Below are positions 27,201-37,732 of a stretch of DNA of 64,000 bases, one piece after another. The translations under genes were made by a program, and so were the position numbers. The notes under the pieces were generated by a model that saw nothing but the letters and a program-made list of their open reading frames with translations, made no database searches and was not told the origin of the DNA. This stretch comes from Pristionchus mayeri. Taxonomy: Eukaryota > Nematoda > Chromadorea > Rhabditida > Neodiplogasteridae. The DNA is taken from positions 8,060,001 through 8,124,000 of the forward strand of contig BTRK01000003.1 of NCBI GenBank assembly GCA_036245805.1, in the 5' to 3' direction. Position 1 is the stretch's first letter. Every line of letters starts with the position of its first letter.

Positions 27201-30200
27201 GTTTGAAAACTGTTTTTCTTTGATTACTTATCGGAAATGAAAACATTAATTGTTGTACTGACCAACGCGGCTTATTGTGATCAACTTCTTGTGAAAGCCA
27301 GAGGCTTTGAGACAACAATGAAGCAAGCGATTGCCGGCGCGAATCTGTACAAAAAACTATAGGCTACCTAATTCCATCCAAAATAGCTCAATTATCGATA
27401 AGCGAATATCTGAACCTAGTGGGTCAGCTGCCCTGTTCGGTTCAATAGATCCAGCCAGTAATTGTTTGTACAATTTTACGACGCCCAACTTTAGTGTTTC
27501 AATGGGCGTTTTTGACACGCGCCCGAGAACTTTGTTTCGCGAATTGAACCTTCTTCACAGACGAAATTTATCTAATCTGCGTTTTCTATTAAAAGCGGTA
27601 GAAAGAAACTATCCATGTTTATTGGCCTACCGTATTTTTTCTCAGCTGCTCCACCTACAGTACTCTCCCCTTTTCAGCAATTCTGCATGTGGATCGGGAT
27701 GGCAATTCTTCACTCTCTCATGCTTTTCTTCCTCACTTACGCCATCCTGGAGGAGGGCGTGGTCTGGGCGCACGGAAGGGACGGAGGATGGCTCATGCTA
27801 GGAAACTGCTGCTATTCGGTGAGTGGGGTACGGTAGGAAGGAGCAGCTATCGAGAACAGGGTTTTTAAGAGTTGGGTATAAAAGGAAGTAACAAGAGCTC
27901 CACCCGGTGGTTAGGGGATTTGAAGTGATAATTTCTTCTGGATACTGTTGGAACAATAGTCGTGAGGAGAAAGAGAATCGAATAATCAAAAATGAATAAT
28001 TGGTAAATGATCGATCATCGATTGTTTTGCAGTTCGTCGTGGCTACAGTATGCCTGAAAGCGTTGCTGGAGTGCGACTCGTGGACGTGGCCTGTGATCGT
28101 CTCGTGCCTTGGATCGATTGGCGCCTGGCTGGTCGTCTTGATAGCATACTCATGGGTACGGTAGCTTATCGTTCGGGAAGATTTTTCGGAATAAACAAAC
28201 ATGAGATCTGAGTTTCAAAATTAATACTAGTAAATATTTGACAGGTAGAACGCAATCTCTCGGAATAACGCATTCCTAAAAATATTTTGCAATTAATTTT
28301 CTCAGATTTCAGTTCAGTTGCTGCGTGTATCTACCCTAACCTTTCCTCTCTCAGGTGTTCCCGCTTGGCCGTTTCACAATTGGTGCCGACATGGCTGGCA
28401 TGGCGTGGATCATGATGACGTCGCTTGCGGGATTCTGGCTGCCGTTGATCTTCGTGCCCCTGACGACGCTGCTGTGGGACCTCGTCATCAAGAGGTATAC
28501 GGTATCACGATGATTACGATATTAGTGAAGAATGGCGGTGCGGGAAGTCCATTGTTCTTGCGAGAATTCATGTTGTGGAAGAATGGTAGTGTGATTTATC
28601 GGGATCACGTGTTTGCTCGTTGCTTCATGATGGCATTGAAACATCTATAACAGACTGTCTGAGAAAATCAACATATTTGTTCAGCGACTTGGCACAGGCC
28701 GAAAATTCGAATTCCTACTAACTCCACCAATAGGTCGGCCTCCACGAGGGAAACCGACGAGCATCGCCAGAATTTCGATCCGCATCCGCGCGCGCTCGGC
28801 GGCGCGGATCATGCAACAAACTACAGTAATCCTCGAAATTTTTTTTATATCGATCCAATGACTGCGGCGGTAGGGGCACTGCATTCCTTGACAAATTCTA
28901 CGACTTTTTTACTTGGGGAGTTTTTCGATCAAATTCCATCCAAAGCCGGAAATCGATAATTCCACTTTTACTTCGGACATGCATGCAATTCTCCGAAAAT
29001 TTTTCAAGAATTACCACAAATATTATTGTTGATCTAGCTTCGGCTTGAGCTGATATATACTTCAGTAGAGAGGCGCCATATGAAATTTGCCGGAAGTCAG
29101 TTCAAACGAATTTTGAATGGCTTATGGTGTGATTTTTTGGGTTACGGTAAGCGAGTGCAAAAGTTGGACGACTTTTCTCAATTGGTGTAACATAGTCTAA
29201 AATCGATTTTAAGCACATCGTACACCAATTGGGAAAAGTCGTCCAACTTTTGCACTCACTTACAGTAACCCAAAAAGCACACCATAAGTCACTCAAAATT
29301 CGTTTGAACTGACTTCCGGCAAATTTTATATCGCGCCTCTCTACCTAAGTATCTATCAGCTCAAGCGGAAGCTAGATCAACAATAATATTTGTTGGAATT
29401 CTTGAAAAATTTTCGGGGAATTGCATGCATGTCCGAAGTAAAAGTGGAATTATCGATTTCTGGCTTTGGATGGAATTTGATCGAAAAACTCCCCCGAGGA
29501 AAAAAGTCTTAGAATTTGTCAAGGAATGCAGCGCCACTACCGCCGAAGTCATTGGGACCGATATAAAAATTTTCGAGGATTACTGTAGTTTTGTCCAAGA
29601 TCCGAACCGCCGCGCGCGAGGATGCGGATCGAAATTCTGGCGATGCTCGTCGGTTTCCCTCATCGAGTACTAACTATTGGTGAAGTCAGAAGGGATTCGA
29701 TTTTTCGGCCTGTGCCAAGTCTATTTCGATTCTGTCAGATAGTATGTTCTATGAGCCCGATTCTCTAAGAGTCGAACAAACCGTGGCACAGTGTTTTTAC
29801 GAAAATTTGTGAAAAAAGGGTTCGCGAGGGTGCTGAACACAATGGTCACCTTCATTTTGCGTCATCTAGCTCGGTTAAGCCAGGCTGCATGTAGGCACCA
29901 TCTACATTTTTGTTCATAATTCAGGAACCACTTTATGAATCACCACATGCATCTTGTTCTCACGATCATTTTTCGTATCTAGGGTTGGGTGTTATACCTC
30001 TGCTCCTCATTGCTACATTCATTTTTCTGTCCATTTTTCGAATCTGCACCGCGCGTCATTGTACAATGAATGAGAAATACGAATGAGTTTCACTCAACAA
30101 TTTTCTTCTCTGTTTCTCGAAACAATTGCAACTAACTCTCGAGTGAAACTCATTCGTATTTCTCATTCCTTGTGCAATGACGCACGGCGCAAACTCGAAA

Positions 30201-33200
30201 AACGGACAGAAAAATGAATGTAGCAATGGGGAGCAGAGGTACAACACCCAACCCTAGATACGAAAAATGATCGTGAGAACAAGATGCACCTGCCCATATA
30301 GTTCGTGTTTTCGATTTTTGCTATAACTCAATTTTCAAGCATTTTTCTAATTTTCAAAAATGCAAATTAACTACCAGTGGGCTCGTGGTCGCTTAGTACA
30401 ACCACTGTGAAAGTTTGAATGTGATTCATAAATCGGTTCCTGAATTATGAACACAAAGGTAGATGGTGCCTACATGCAGCCTAGCTTAACCGGTCGAGAT
30501 GACGCAAAATGAAGTTGACCACTGTGTTCAGCACCCTCGAGAACCCCTTTAAACAAGTTTCCGTAAAAACACTGTGCCAGACCCTTTGGGATATTGTCCG
30601 ACGCTTACAGAATCGGGCTCCTATGCTATTCACCAAACTTGATTCCATGTAAAATGATCACTTTTGTAACAACTAAGAATAACAGCCCGCAGTAGTTTAC
30701 CTTCTTAATTTTAGTTTAATACAATAATTTGGCTGGCATTGTAAATCTCATGCCACTACACCACTACTTTTTTGGAATCCCGTCACAATATAGGGCATTG
30801 TTGGAGGCAATACATATCTTTCAGTTTCTTCACGATCACTCATCCTACTCCTCGCGAGATGGCGGTTTTATATCAGAAGAGACACGCTACCGGAGGATTC
30901 GAGCGTCTCACGAGGTATGGAACCATGTGCGTTTCTCGTGCTTCACTCGGTCACCTCGTGTTTTCGTCTAGAAATTATATGAAAAATCTAGTGATTTATG
31001 GAATGAGGTACTCTAAAAACTGGAACGATAGCTTTCGTCCTTTCACTGAAGTAGCTTCTCATTAATTCAGCGCTTCATACAAGATACGAACACACTCAGT
31101 GAGCTATTATTGTTGGTATTTGTAACATCGAAATCCGAGTATGATAAGTGCCTCGAGTCCGAACCGTATGCTCGTATTACAGTACCTAGCTACCGTATCC
31201 CCATACCCTGGCTGTGCCTGTACACCCATTTCGATTAACTTAGATTGTCCGGCAATACCACACCTAGCGCCCTGATGTGACCCGTGCTCGCGGTCAATGT
31301 GTTTGTGTCTTGTTTGTGTGCGCGTAACCGCTGTTGGTGCGCTTGGTGCATGTGTGCTGTCCGCCTTTTCCCTCGTCCCTACTACTATCACTATTTCGCG
31401 GTCCTTGCAGCGCCGAGGCTGCTTCAGCGGCCGCGAATCAGCAGTCGAGCGTGAGCAAGGCGCGCTCGACGACTACAACTACGACCTCATCGGCGTCTGC
31501 GACGGAGCGCAGCGCGTTGCGCGGTCGCGCTGCGGTTGCTGCTGCTGCAGCAGCAGCAGCAGCAGCCTACGACAACACCGCCTACGGCGCTACGGAGCTG
31601 CATGAGCTGGACGCGCGCTGTCGCAGAAGCAGTAGCGGTGGAAACTGCATCGCGAATGGACGCGTAGGCGGTCAGCACAATTCGGCCTTCGAAGAGGAGA
31701 ACGTAACGATCATTTCGATAGCCGGCGATGAAGGAAGGAATGGAGGAGTTCAGAGGAGGTGAGCAGAGGGAGGAAGAAGAAGAGGGAATGTTGATGTTTA
31801 ACTTCTAGTTTAGACAAACCATTGTTTCTCGTTTTGCCATGGTGATGGGACTGTCTGTGTACGATAATGGAGTACGGTGGTCAACTAGTTAACCTCCGAT
31901 CTGTTTGAATGGCCGCTCAGTGAAGTGTTCTCCTTGCAGCGAGAAAATCTAATGACGAGTGGTCGAGCTACCGTATCCCATGAGCTACAGTACCCCCGCG
32001 GATGCACACACGCGCGCACTCCCTGTGTTGGCGCAGACCACGCTATCGCCCCTATCCGTGTTTCCCACTGATCTCTCTCCCTTTGTATCCTCCTTGTCTT
32101 GAACGCTAATTCTTTCTCGGATGTTTTGTTAGGAAAGAAGTTTGTTATTATATGTAAGAACAGAGATTATCATTGCTTTGTGATTCTTGTTATTTTACAG
32201 AACTATACAAAAATTCATATTGTATATCAACCCGGCCCCGGTGCCTTACAAAATATGTACTCAGAGCATTCCTACATCTCCTTCCATATCCCCCTTTGCA
32301 TGTATGATTGGAAATTGGCCCGACTGTGTTCGTTCTTATAGCATTCCACACCTTTCTCACCCATGGTACCCCCTCAGAACTTTGAACGAAGTAATGTACT
32401 AACTCGAATAATAATTGTTTTACATCTAGTTCTCGTATGATGAATGTATGGTGCTATGTTTGTTCGGACTCGAGGCGCATACAGTACAGACAATACACAA
32501 CATAAAAAAAGTCAGTTCGCGATAAGGCGAGAGTACAGTGTGCCTATTGGTAGGTCAAAGAGTGTATTGATTCAGTTATTCATCCGGAGTCCTCGACTTG
32601 TTCCGTGGCCGCACGCGAATAAGCACTGATGACGAGTTCCCGCCCGGGTCCGAGCCGATACCCATAGAGGCACTGGTGAGTGATTATCGATTTATTGATT
32701 TATAAAATTTTGAAGTGCATTTCTAGAACTATGCTAATATCACCATGGATCCACATATTTTGGCTAATTTTTAATATGAAGTAATCCATAACTGCACTGT
32801 GCAGGGAGAAGTGTGGCGCTTTCGAAAATGCATTTTCGAAATACTATTGGATAAATCGATAATTGCAGACGCGAGGTCGCCGCAGCTCCAGCTCGATGCA
32901 ACTGGCGGAGGAGGCGAGACGTAAGGCATTTTCGATTTTTTTACATTTTTCTGTGAAGAAAAATCACAAGACAGAATCGCTTCATCGAATTCGGTTCGAT
33001 TTTGATTATTTTCTGCACGCAGAAACCACCTTGGAATTTGTTTGTAATAATAACAAAGATGTTAATTGTTAATTGGTTATGCTGTTGTGCTAGGATACTT
33101 GAACAATGTTAGCGACCAAAATTCACCTTGAAATGTATTCTTTACAATTGTTATTCAAATAACAGAGTGGATTTTGAGTGTCTCAAATAATTCTGAAACC

Positions 33201-33306
33201 TATTCCAGACGGGTTCGCGTTCTCTCAAGAGGAGCACGGCCCGATCTCGCAGCACGACATGGTTCGCAATGCGGATTCGACGCAGCCCAAGCCATCCGGA
33301 AGATGA
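12255..33306 (+). CDS. tat-1: P4-ATPase phospholipid flippase (TAT-1/ATP8A class)
   Basis: 39 coding exons join without a phase conflict to 3780 nt, 1259 residues; ATP8A proteins are about 1150-1190. TM1 carries [21 protein letters not shown] (about 47-67) with the P4 glutamine pair. The actuator loop has DGET (163-166), TM4 has PISL (330-333), and phosphorylation is at D383 in DKTGTLT. The N-domain has [11 protein letters not shown] (461-471) and KGA (529-531); the P-domain has TGDK (643-646) and GDGAND (758-763). The C-terminal [11 protein letters not shown] matches the autoregulatory HGYAFSQ element of ATP8A. Family function: moves phosphatidylserine/ethanolamine to the cytosolic leaflet at plasma and endosomal membranes, with a CDC50/CHAT partner. 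A long low-complexity tail insert (Thr6, Ala10; about 1061-1177) precedes the regulatory end. The start gives [13 protein letters not shown], like C. elegans TAT-1 in spacing. Assignment to tat-1 rather than another tat gene is by the N-terminal, TM1 and C-terminal matches. Confidence 0.95.
15875..16055. mobile_element. 181-bp TIR element in flippase intron 10
   Basis: It begins GGGGCACTAGGTCGGATGAG and ends CTCATCCGGTGTAGTGCC, with an inner GGTTCTCATCCGGTGGG repeat. TTA occurs on both sides, which fits a 3-bp duplication (PIF/Harbinger- or CACTA-like; undecided). It shares ends with the elements at 4,321, 5,671 and 5,897. A truncated relative lies at 49,840-49,934. Confidence 0.75.
16059..16956. 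mobile_element. 0.9-kb mariner-like TIR element, family 2
   Basis: TA flanks both sides (16,057-16,058 and 16,957-16,958). The first bases, TTAGGTTGATTCAAAAGTTT, recur inverted at the end, with 26 identical bases from AGGTTG onward. Length is 898 bp and no transposase frame is visible. It sits in flippase intron 10 immediately next to the GGGGCACTA element. Confidence 0.9.
22511..22857. mobile_element. 347-bp Tc-like MITE in flippase intron 26
   Basis: It is flanked by TA. The terminal inverted repeats match perfectly over 27 bp, starting CAGGGTGCGCCATAATTACG. It contains a 14-G tract at 22,740-22,753. It has no coding capacity. TA duplication with CAG-initial ends fits the Tc1 group. Confidence 0.85.
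23018..24606. repeat. 1.6-kb foldback in flippase intron 26
   Basis: The inverted repeat is centred near 23,812. For example TTCCGGAATTCCGGAAATTGCC at about 23,133 mirrors 24,460-24,482, and TTTTTTCAGCATCGAAAAAATCGAA at about 23,642 mirrors 23,945-23,970. Together with the neighbouring MITE it expands the intron to 2.3 kb between the GDGAND exon and the exon encoding [15 protein letters not shown]. Confidence 0.9.
24927..26169. repeat. 1.24-kb foldback in flippase intron 28
   Basis: The arms are centred near 25,548. AGACTTTTTGAGTCAGTG at about 24,939 mirrors 26,138-26,157, GTGCCACATCTGAAGTG mirrors 26,065-26,085, and the innermost stem contains GCGCGCTGATGTTTAAA with its inverse. It fills almost all of the intron. 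Confidence 0.9.
28644..29745. mobile_element. 1.1-kb foldback, second copy (ACTTGGCACAGGCCG type)
   Basis: Same family as 7,202-8,301 but inverted. The left flank AACATATTTGTTCAGCGACTTGG mirrors the right flank of the first copy, and the right flank CTATTTCGATTCTGTCAG mirrors its left. It is centred near 29,205, in flippase intron 34, directly abutting the next foldback. Confidence 0.85.
29751..30621. mobile_element. 0.87-kb foldback, second copy of the 4,321 element
   Basis: It begins GAGCCCGATTCTCTAAGAGT and ends with the inverse AGAATCGGGCTC. The internal arms match those of 4,321-5,414 closely, including CCATCTACATTTTTGTTCAT and the central CTCATTCGTATTTCTCATTC stem. It lacks the outer CACTAGGTCGG ends. 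It shares flippase intron 34 with the preceding foldback, making that intron 2.3 kb. Confidence 0.85.
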
Positions 33307-34120
33307 GCAAGAGAGTTCTTGTCTGGCTCTCTCGATATCGCGTACTCTGTCGCTCACTCTGACCGGCGAGAGAGTATGGAGATTGAGGAGAGTAAGACGA
33401 CCCCCTTTCTTTCCCTTACTCCCCCGGTCTGATCCCATCTTGTATTGCTTCACTTTTGATGACGATTTATCTATTTCACAGATTTTTTTAGTGAGAACTA
33501 CCTTTAGTTGCTCTTAAAGGAGGAGTAAACTCAAAATTCAATTTTTTTTTGATTTTTTTGAAGCTATTATATGCACGGCCTAGAGCTCCACAACGATAAG
33601 AAGCTCCGAAATTTTCACATTGATATCTTCATTTCGAACAGAGTTATAGCTAGTTGGCTGGGAGCCAGATCAGGGAAAGCTCAGGGAATGGGGCGAGATA
33701 GCACGCGACTTGAAGAGAGTGCGTCCCTAAGTGAAACATATTCCAACCGGGCGCGCGTTTGCATTTACTCCTCCTTTAAATCGACTAACAGTAGCGGTAG
33801 CGGGTAGTAGTGGTATCAGGCCAAGGAATCGGTCATTCAGATAATTATTGTTATAGGTGTGTTAATATGCTAATTATATGGCTAGTGTGAGGCCCCCGCT
33901 TTGTACAGCGCGCATTCTTTGTTAGAGTCCCTTCCTACTTGTTGATCTTCTAGTTCGGAGTCCATCTACGAGTCCTCTCTCCCCCGCCATAGCACACCGA
34001 CTTAAAACTGCACTTTTCCCAATGATCCCAAAGTTGCATCGAAGTTCCCACGTTGTCTCGCACTGCCTCCACACCACAAAATAGAATTGAAGTTGCATAT
34101 CCGGACCGAATAAATAAGAG
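33307..34120 (+). other. Flippase 3' UTR
   Basis: It runs from the stop at 33,304-33,306 to a likely polyadenylation signal AATAAATAAG near 34,110. A 258-bp TTAA element is inserted at 33,518. The remainder matches 46,753-47,310 closely, which shows the UTR was duplicated with the last exon. Confidence 0.6.
33518..33775. mobile_element. TTAA-flanked MITE (piggyBac-like)
   Basis: The ends AGGAGGAGTAAA and TTTACTCCTCCT are inverted, and TTAA flanks both sides (33,514-33,517; 33,776-33,779). The duplicate copy at 46,968-46,971 has a single TTAA and no insert, a natural empty site. TTAA duplication is the mark of piggyBac-type transposition. Related sequence occurs at 2,160-2,325 and 36,820-37,025, and one end is at 48,018. 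Confidence 0.9.
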
Positions 34121-35364
34121 CTATCTAGTCAAAGTAATGTAATGATAATTGTTTTTCTAGTATTTCCCGTTGTATCGCCGTAGAATTTGTCAAACGGATA
34201 AATAATTCGTGTATGCCCCCTGACGCGTTACTACGCGGAGTTTTTAGAGATTCTTTAGAGGCAATGGTTTCAAATTTCTAGCTATTCCAATCTCAAATCT
34301 CTTATTTAATCATTTGCATAGAATGCACAATATACCAAATAGTTTCTTTGCCGTTTCACTGTACTCAATGGAGAATCAGATCTGCAACTTCCGGGTTTCA
34401 AATATGAAGCATATTCCGAAGGTGTTCTCTCGCTTCAGCAACGCACGTGTTATGAATGAAATGCAAATTTGCACATAATCATTGCTCAACTACCGCATCT
34501 CGTGCTACCGTACCTTCTGGTGCATCTCGTGCCGTAGATGCGATATGCTGGTGACGATGTGGAAAATTATCTTTGACAGTCGAGCTTTAACGATTAATTC
34601 ATCTAGTATTTGAATTTGTGGGTAAATGAAGATAGTTTCGAATTTGCGAGAAAGAATATTCACAGCTCTCCAGTTTTGATTTGTGGATTGTTTTACAAAG
34701 GAAGTACCATAAGGCCATCAATGCAAATTCGAACTGAGAGTTTTATGAAACAATGCTGTGGCACTACATCACCTGGTTCTGCCAAAAATGAAAAGTCGTA
34801 CTTTCATTGCAAATTTCGCGCTTGATGAAAGTTAATGATCCTTGTGTGTCTTTTGCTTTTATCTTCCTATCTCATCCTCATTCAAGCACTGCAACTTCTG
34901 AAAAAGCTAACCATTGCTAAATAAGAAAAGCTATTGAATATATTCACTGCCCTTCCTCTCATCACACTAGGTAAGATCTGGTGGTGACGAATAAGCACTA
35001 TCCTGACTCGATATGGCCAACCGATAATAGTGAAAGTGAAATTGGGAGAAGTGATGCGGTCCGACTTGGCAAGACTAGTATCTTTGTTGCAAATGCTAAT
35101 TAAAAAAAATGAAATCCAAGTTCAACTGTTGCTTCACGAGTGCGTGAAGACAACAATGAATTTCATGAGGCGCTTCATGTGCCAATAAAATTATTCAAAT
35201 TCAATGTAGGCATATGTTGTTTCGACTAGGTGTTTCATTTGTGAACCAGTACTGCGATACTTTTCGTATCAATGCAGAAAAATATAATCCCACTTCTAAA
35301 TTCACTTCAGTTGAGGCCTTTATATGCATATCTTACTTGAGCTGTATAGTTCCTTCCTCCTTTT

Positions 35365-35431
35365 TCTCTGATCCCGGTACTGCTTCCCCACCCTCTATTG
35401 CTTATTTCAAAGGAGGGCATTCTCATTGACG
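35365..35431 (+). pseudogene. Flippase exon 31 relic
   Basis: The ACTGCTTCCCCACCCTCTATTGC...TTCAAAGGAGGGCATTCTCATTG...GTGAGG string parallels exon 31 and its donor. The flanking AACAATGAA and TTGCTTATCCGAAATAT stretches match flippase intron 31 sequence. The reading frame is lost. Confidence 0.6.
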
Positions 35432-36188
35432 GTGAGGGTCGCTATTATTATTGCGATCATCGTTTTCTGTCTCATGCAATAGGTTAAAAACTATTGCTTT
35501 TGCTTGCTTATCCGAAATATATATTAATAGTTGAATTGTACGAAATTCACCGCCTAACTATTATGGTAATTATGGTTAGTATGATACATGTGAATATATT
35601 TATCTTGGAATTAGAATGGTATAGTTGCAACTTCTACAGAACTTTTTTTTTACAAAAGCAAATAAAGCAAAGTTGTATTTTTGTTCCCATTGAATCGAGG
35701 TTTGATCATCCTTCTAATAATTCTTGGTGTGAGGACGAGACGTTAAAGACAAGATTGATTGCGCAAAAAATGTCAAAATAAATGCCAAATACATCACAAC
35801 GGAATGCCATAACTAAAAGTGCTGACACCACATCACCAGATCCTGGACAGTATGTAATATGTTTTTTCTTGTGCATGAAGTCTTGAATAAATCGAAGCCA
35901 AAAATCCATACTTATTTCGTATCATACTTGGAACATAAAAGGAGGGGTATTTCAGAGGCTAACCCTGTCACAGCAGCTGCAAGATACAAGTATACGATAA
36001 GATGATACTTCGACAGATGATGATACAAGTATTTTAATGATAAACTTATGTATCGTACTTGATTGGAATAATCAGTAAGGGTGCACATTCCTAAATGTAC
36101 TGCAATTGTTGTATCGAGCAAAAACTCAAAACACCTTAGAAACATCCTACTTCCATGCTGAGTATGAATTATTTGCTTGAAATTTTAC

Positions 36189-36275
36189 CCGTCCCTCATT
36201 CTGCCCCGTCACCACCGTGTGGCATGCGGACATCATTCTCATCAGCTCGCGAATTGTCTTGCCGTGAGCTGAATC
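36189..36275 (-). pseudogene. Flippase exon 16 relic (reading frame intact)
   Basis: The minus strand encodes DSAHGKTIRELMRMMSACHTVV... between a TTCAG acceptor and a GTAAAA donor, exactly 87 nt as in the intact gene. The intact exon reads [22 protein letters not shown]. The substitutions K, T, M, R, S and V are shared with the relic at 55,093-55,179, so both descend from one diverged paralogue. Confidence 0.8.
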
Positions 36276-36459
36276 CTGAATAGAAAGTGGAAGTCGATTA
36301 CAGAAATATGTAATTCTGGAAATACTCTAACCATAGGTGAAGAAAGTTTTGCTTATTTTTTAACCGAATCCACTCGAATTAACACTTGGGGAAAGCGCCA
36401 CCATTCTATGCTGCCTTTCCAGAACGACAACATACCAAGCGTTTCGCCATCCGACTCAT

Positions 36460-36545
36460 GGGCGTCATTCAAGTCCTCAACGAATCTCACTTCGGCGAAT
36501 TGATCGCTTTCACTGTCGCCGTAGCTGACTCCGCCCGCGGAACAT
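36460..36545 (-). pseudogene. Flippase exon 15 relic
   Basis: It follows a CCTTCAG acceptor on the minus strand and encodes [20 protein letters not shown], like [20 protein letters not shown] in exon 15. The donor GTGAG has become ATGAG and two bases are missing near the 3' end. With 36,189-36,275 it keeps the gene order of exons 15 and 16. Confidence 0.8.
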
Positions 36546-37166
36546 CTGAAGGAGAAGGGATAAATCACACGCTACCATACCTGCTGTTCGTAGGACGATA
36601 TCACTAGTAGATCAGCGGGGAAGAGATGAATATTCACTCGGAGAATTTCACCCATATTGGCCTGCTAGGAGGGAGTTTTTTTATGTGACCAATCGAAAAG
36701 TACCGATGATTGAGACAACAAGGAAGAACTAATGGTGAGGATGAGAAACGCTAACAAAAACGGACTGAAATTTTGTTAAAGCGGGACTATCAGCAAAACT
36801 AGGTACGACAAACTGACAACACAGTTTCGAGACAATCGTAAATCGTAACCTAGTTTCGAAATTCCGATGTTGAAATCTCTATTCAGAAATGAGTTATGGC
36901 TACATTAAAACATTCAAAATTGACCCTGACGCACAGGCAACGAGTGAGAGAGCACGCAACTTGAAGATAGTTATCTTCATATTTGAAACATATTTCAACC
37001 TGGCGCGTTTATGCTGAGAGTCCTGCTTTAAATTTCACCATTTTTATTTTTTGTTTATGCCTATTGCATGTTGCTCTCCTATTACTAATCAGCATACGAG
37101 CACTCAATTAGGTATCTAAGAAACCGAAAATGTGATAGTTAGAAGATGAATAAAAAATTACTTTAC

Positions 37167-37255
37167 ATACTTCCATTGGGCATCCTTCAACTGTCCCTTC
37201 TCGAGGATCTGTTTCGGGAAGTTGTTAACTTTCGTGTCGGAGGTTCGGCTTTTGC
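37167..37255 (-). pseudogene. Flippase exon 4 relic
   Basis: The minus-strand reading RTSDTKVNNFPKQILEKGQ parallels [19 protein letters not shown] of exon 4, followed by GTAAAG where the intact gene has GTGAGT. The frame is largely open. Exons 5-14 are missing between this relic and the exon 15 relic. Confidence 0.8.
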
Positions 37256-37732
37256 GCAACAGATTAACGATTGGAGAACACACGAGGGATAATTATATGG
37301 CAGGTTTCAACCAATAAATATATCTTTATTAACTCATCGCCTTTTCAAAAAGACGTTTTATAATAAACTATTCAAAATTTAAAAAAAATTACGGCAATCA
37401 TATTTGGGAGACAAAAAACAAGAGCGACTTAGCGAAATGAGAATTTGTATGGCACAACAATGAATGTCTGAAACCCCGAAACGATTAGTCTAATTGCCCA
37501 AACCGCTAGATTGGCTAATCAATTCATATGCCTACCGAAGGCACTGTGCAAAGATGCAACATCTCACATCGATTTATAATTTAGATATTTTGAATCGCCT
37601 ATTTGTAATCACTTGCTAAAGGAAAACTTTTTTTGGGCACCTGAAGAGCGCGCAGATCAAAAATTGCTCTTGCAAACTAATATCTGAATCAGTCGTAGCA
37701 AGAACTCGCCTGTTTCATCATCAAATTCGTCT

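Larger units (their letters stand above)
12255..33306 (+). other. tat-1: Exon model of the flippase gene
   Basis: Exons: 1 12255-12340; 2 12659-12758; 3 13527-13625; 4 13788-13874; 5 14140-14223; 6 14496-14555; 7 14705-14787; 8 15045-15103; 9 15254-15377; 10 15725-15807; 11 17128-17184; 12 17270-17379; 13 17577-17672; 14 17850-17911; 15 18102-18189; 16 18374-18460; 17 18898-19005; 18 19365-19484; 19 19783-19842; 20 19969-20037; 21 20384-20449; 22 20557-20637; 23 20872-20962; 24 21198-21324; 25 21780-21909; 26 22248-22334; 27 24646-24690; 28 24758-24853; 29 26211-26280; 30 26646-26729; 31 27034-27122; 32 27678-27818; 33 28033-28155; 34 28355-28494; 35 30825-30914; 36 31411-31758; 37 32576-32675; 38 32869-32920; 39 33209-33306. 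All introns are GT...AG. The least certain boundaries are the exon 11 donor (GTGGGT chosen), the exon 5 and 13 acceptors (CTGAAG, ATTGAG), and exons 35-38, which are poorly conserved. Confidence 0.85.
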
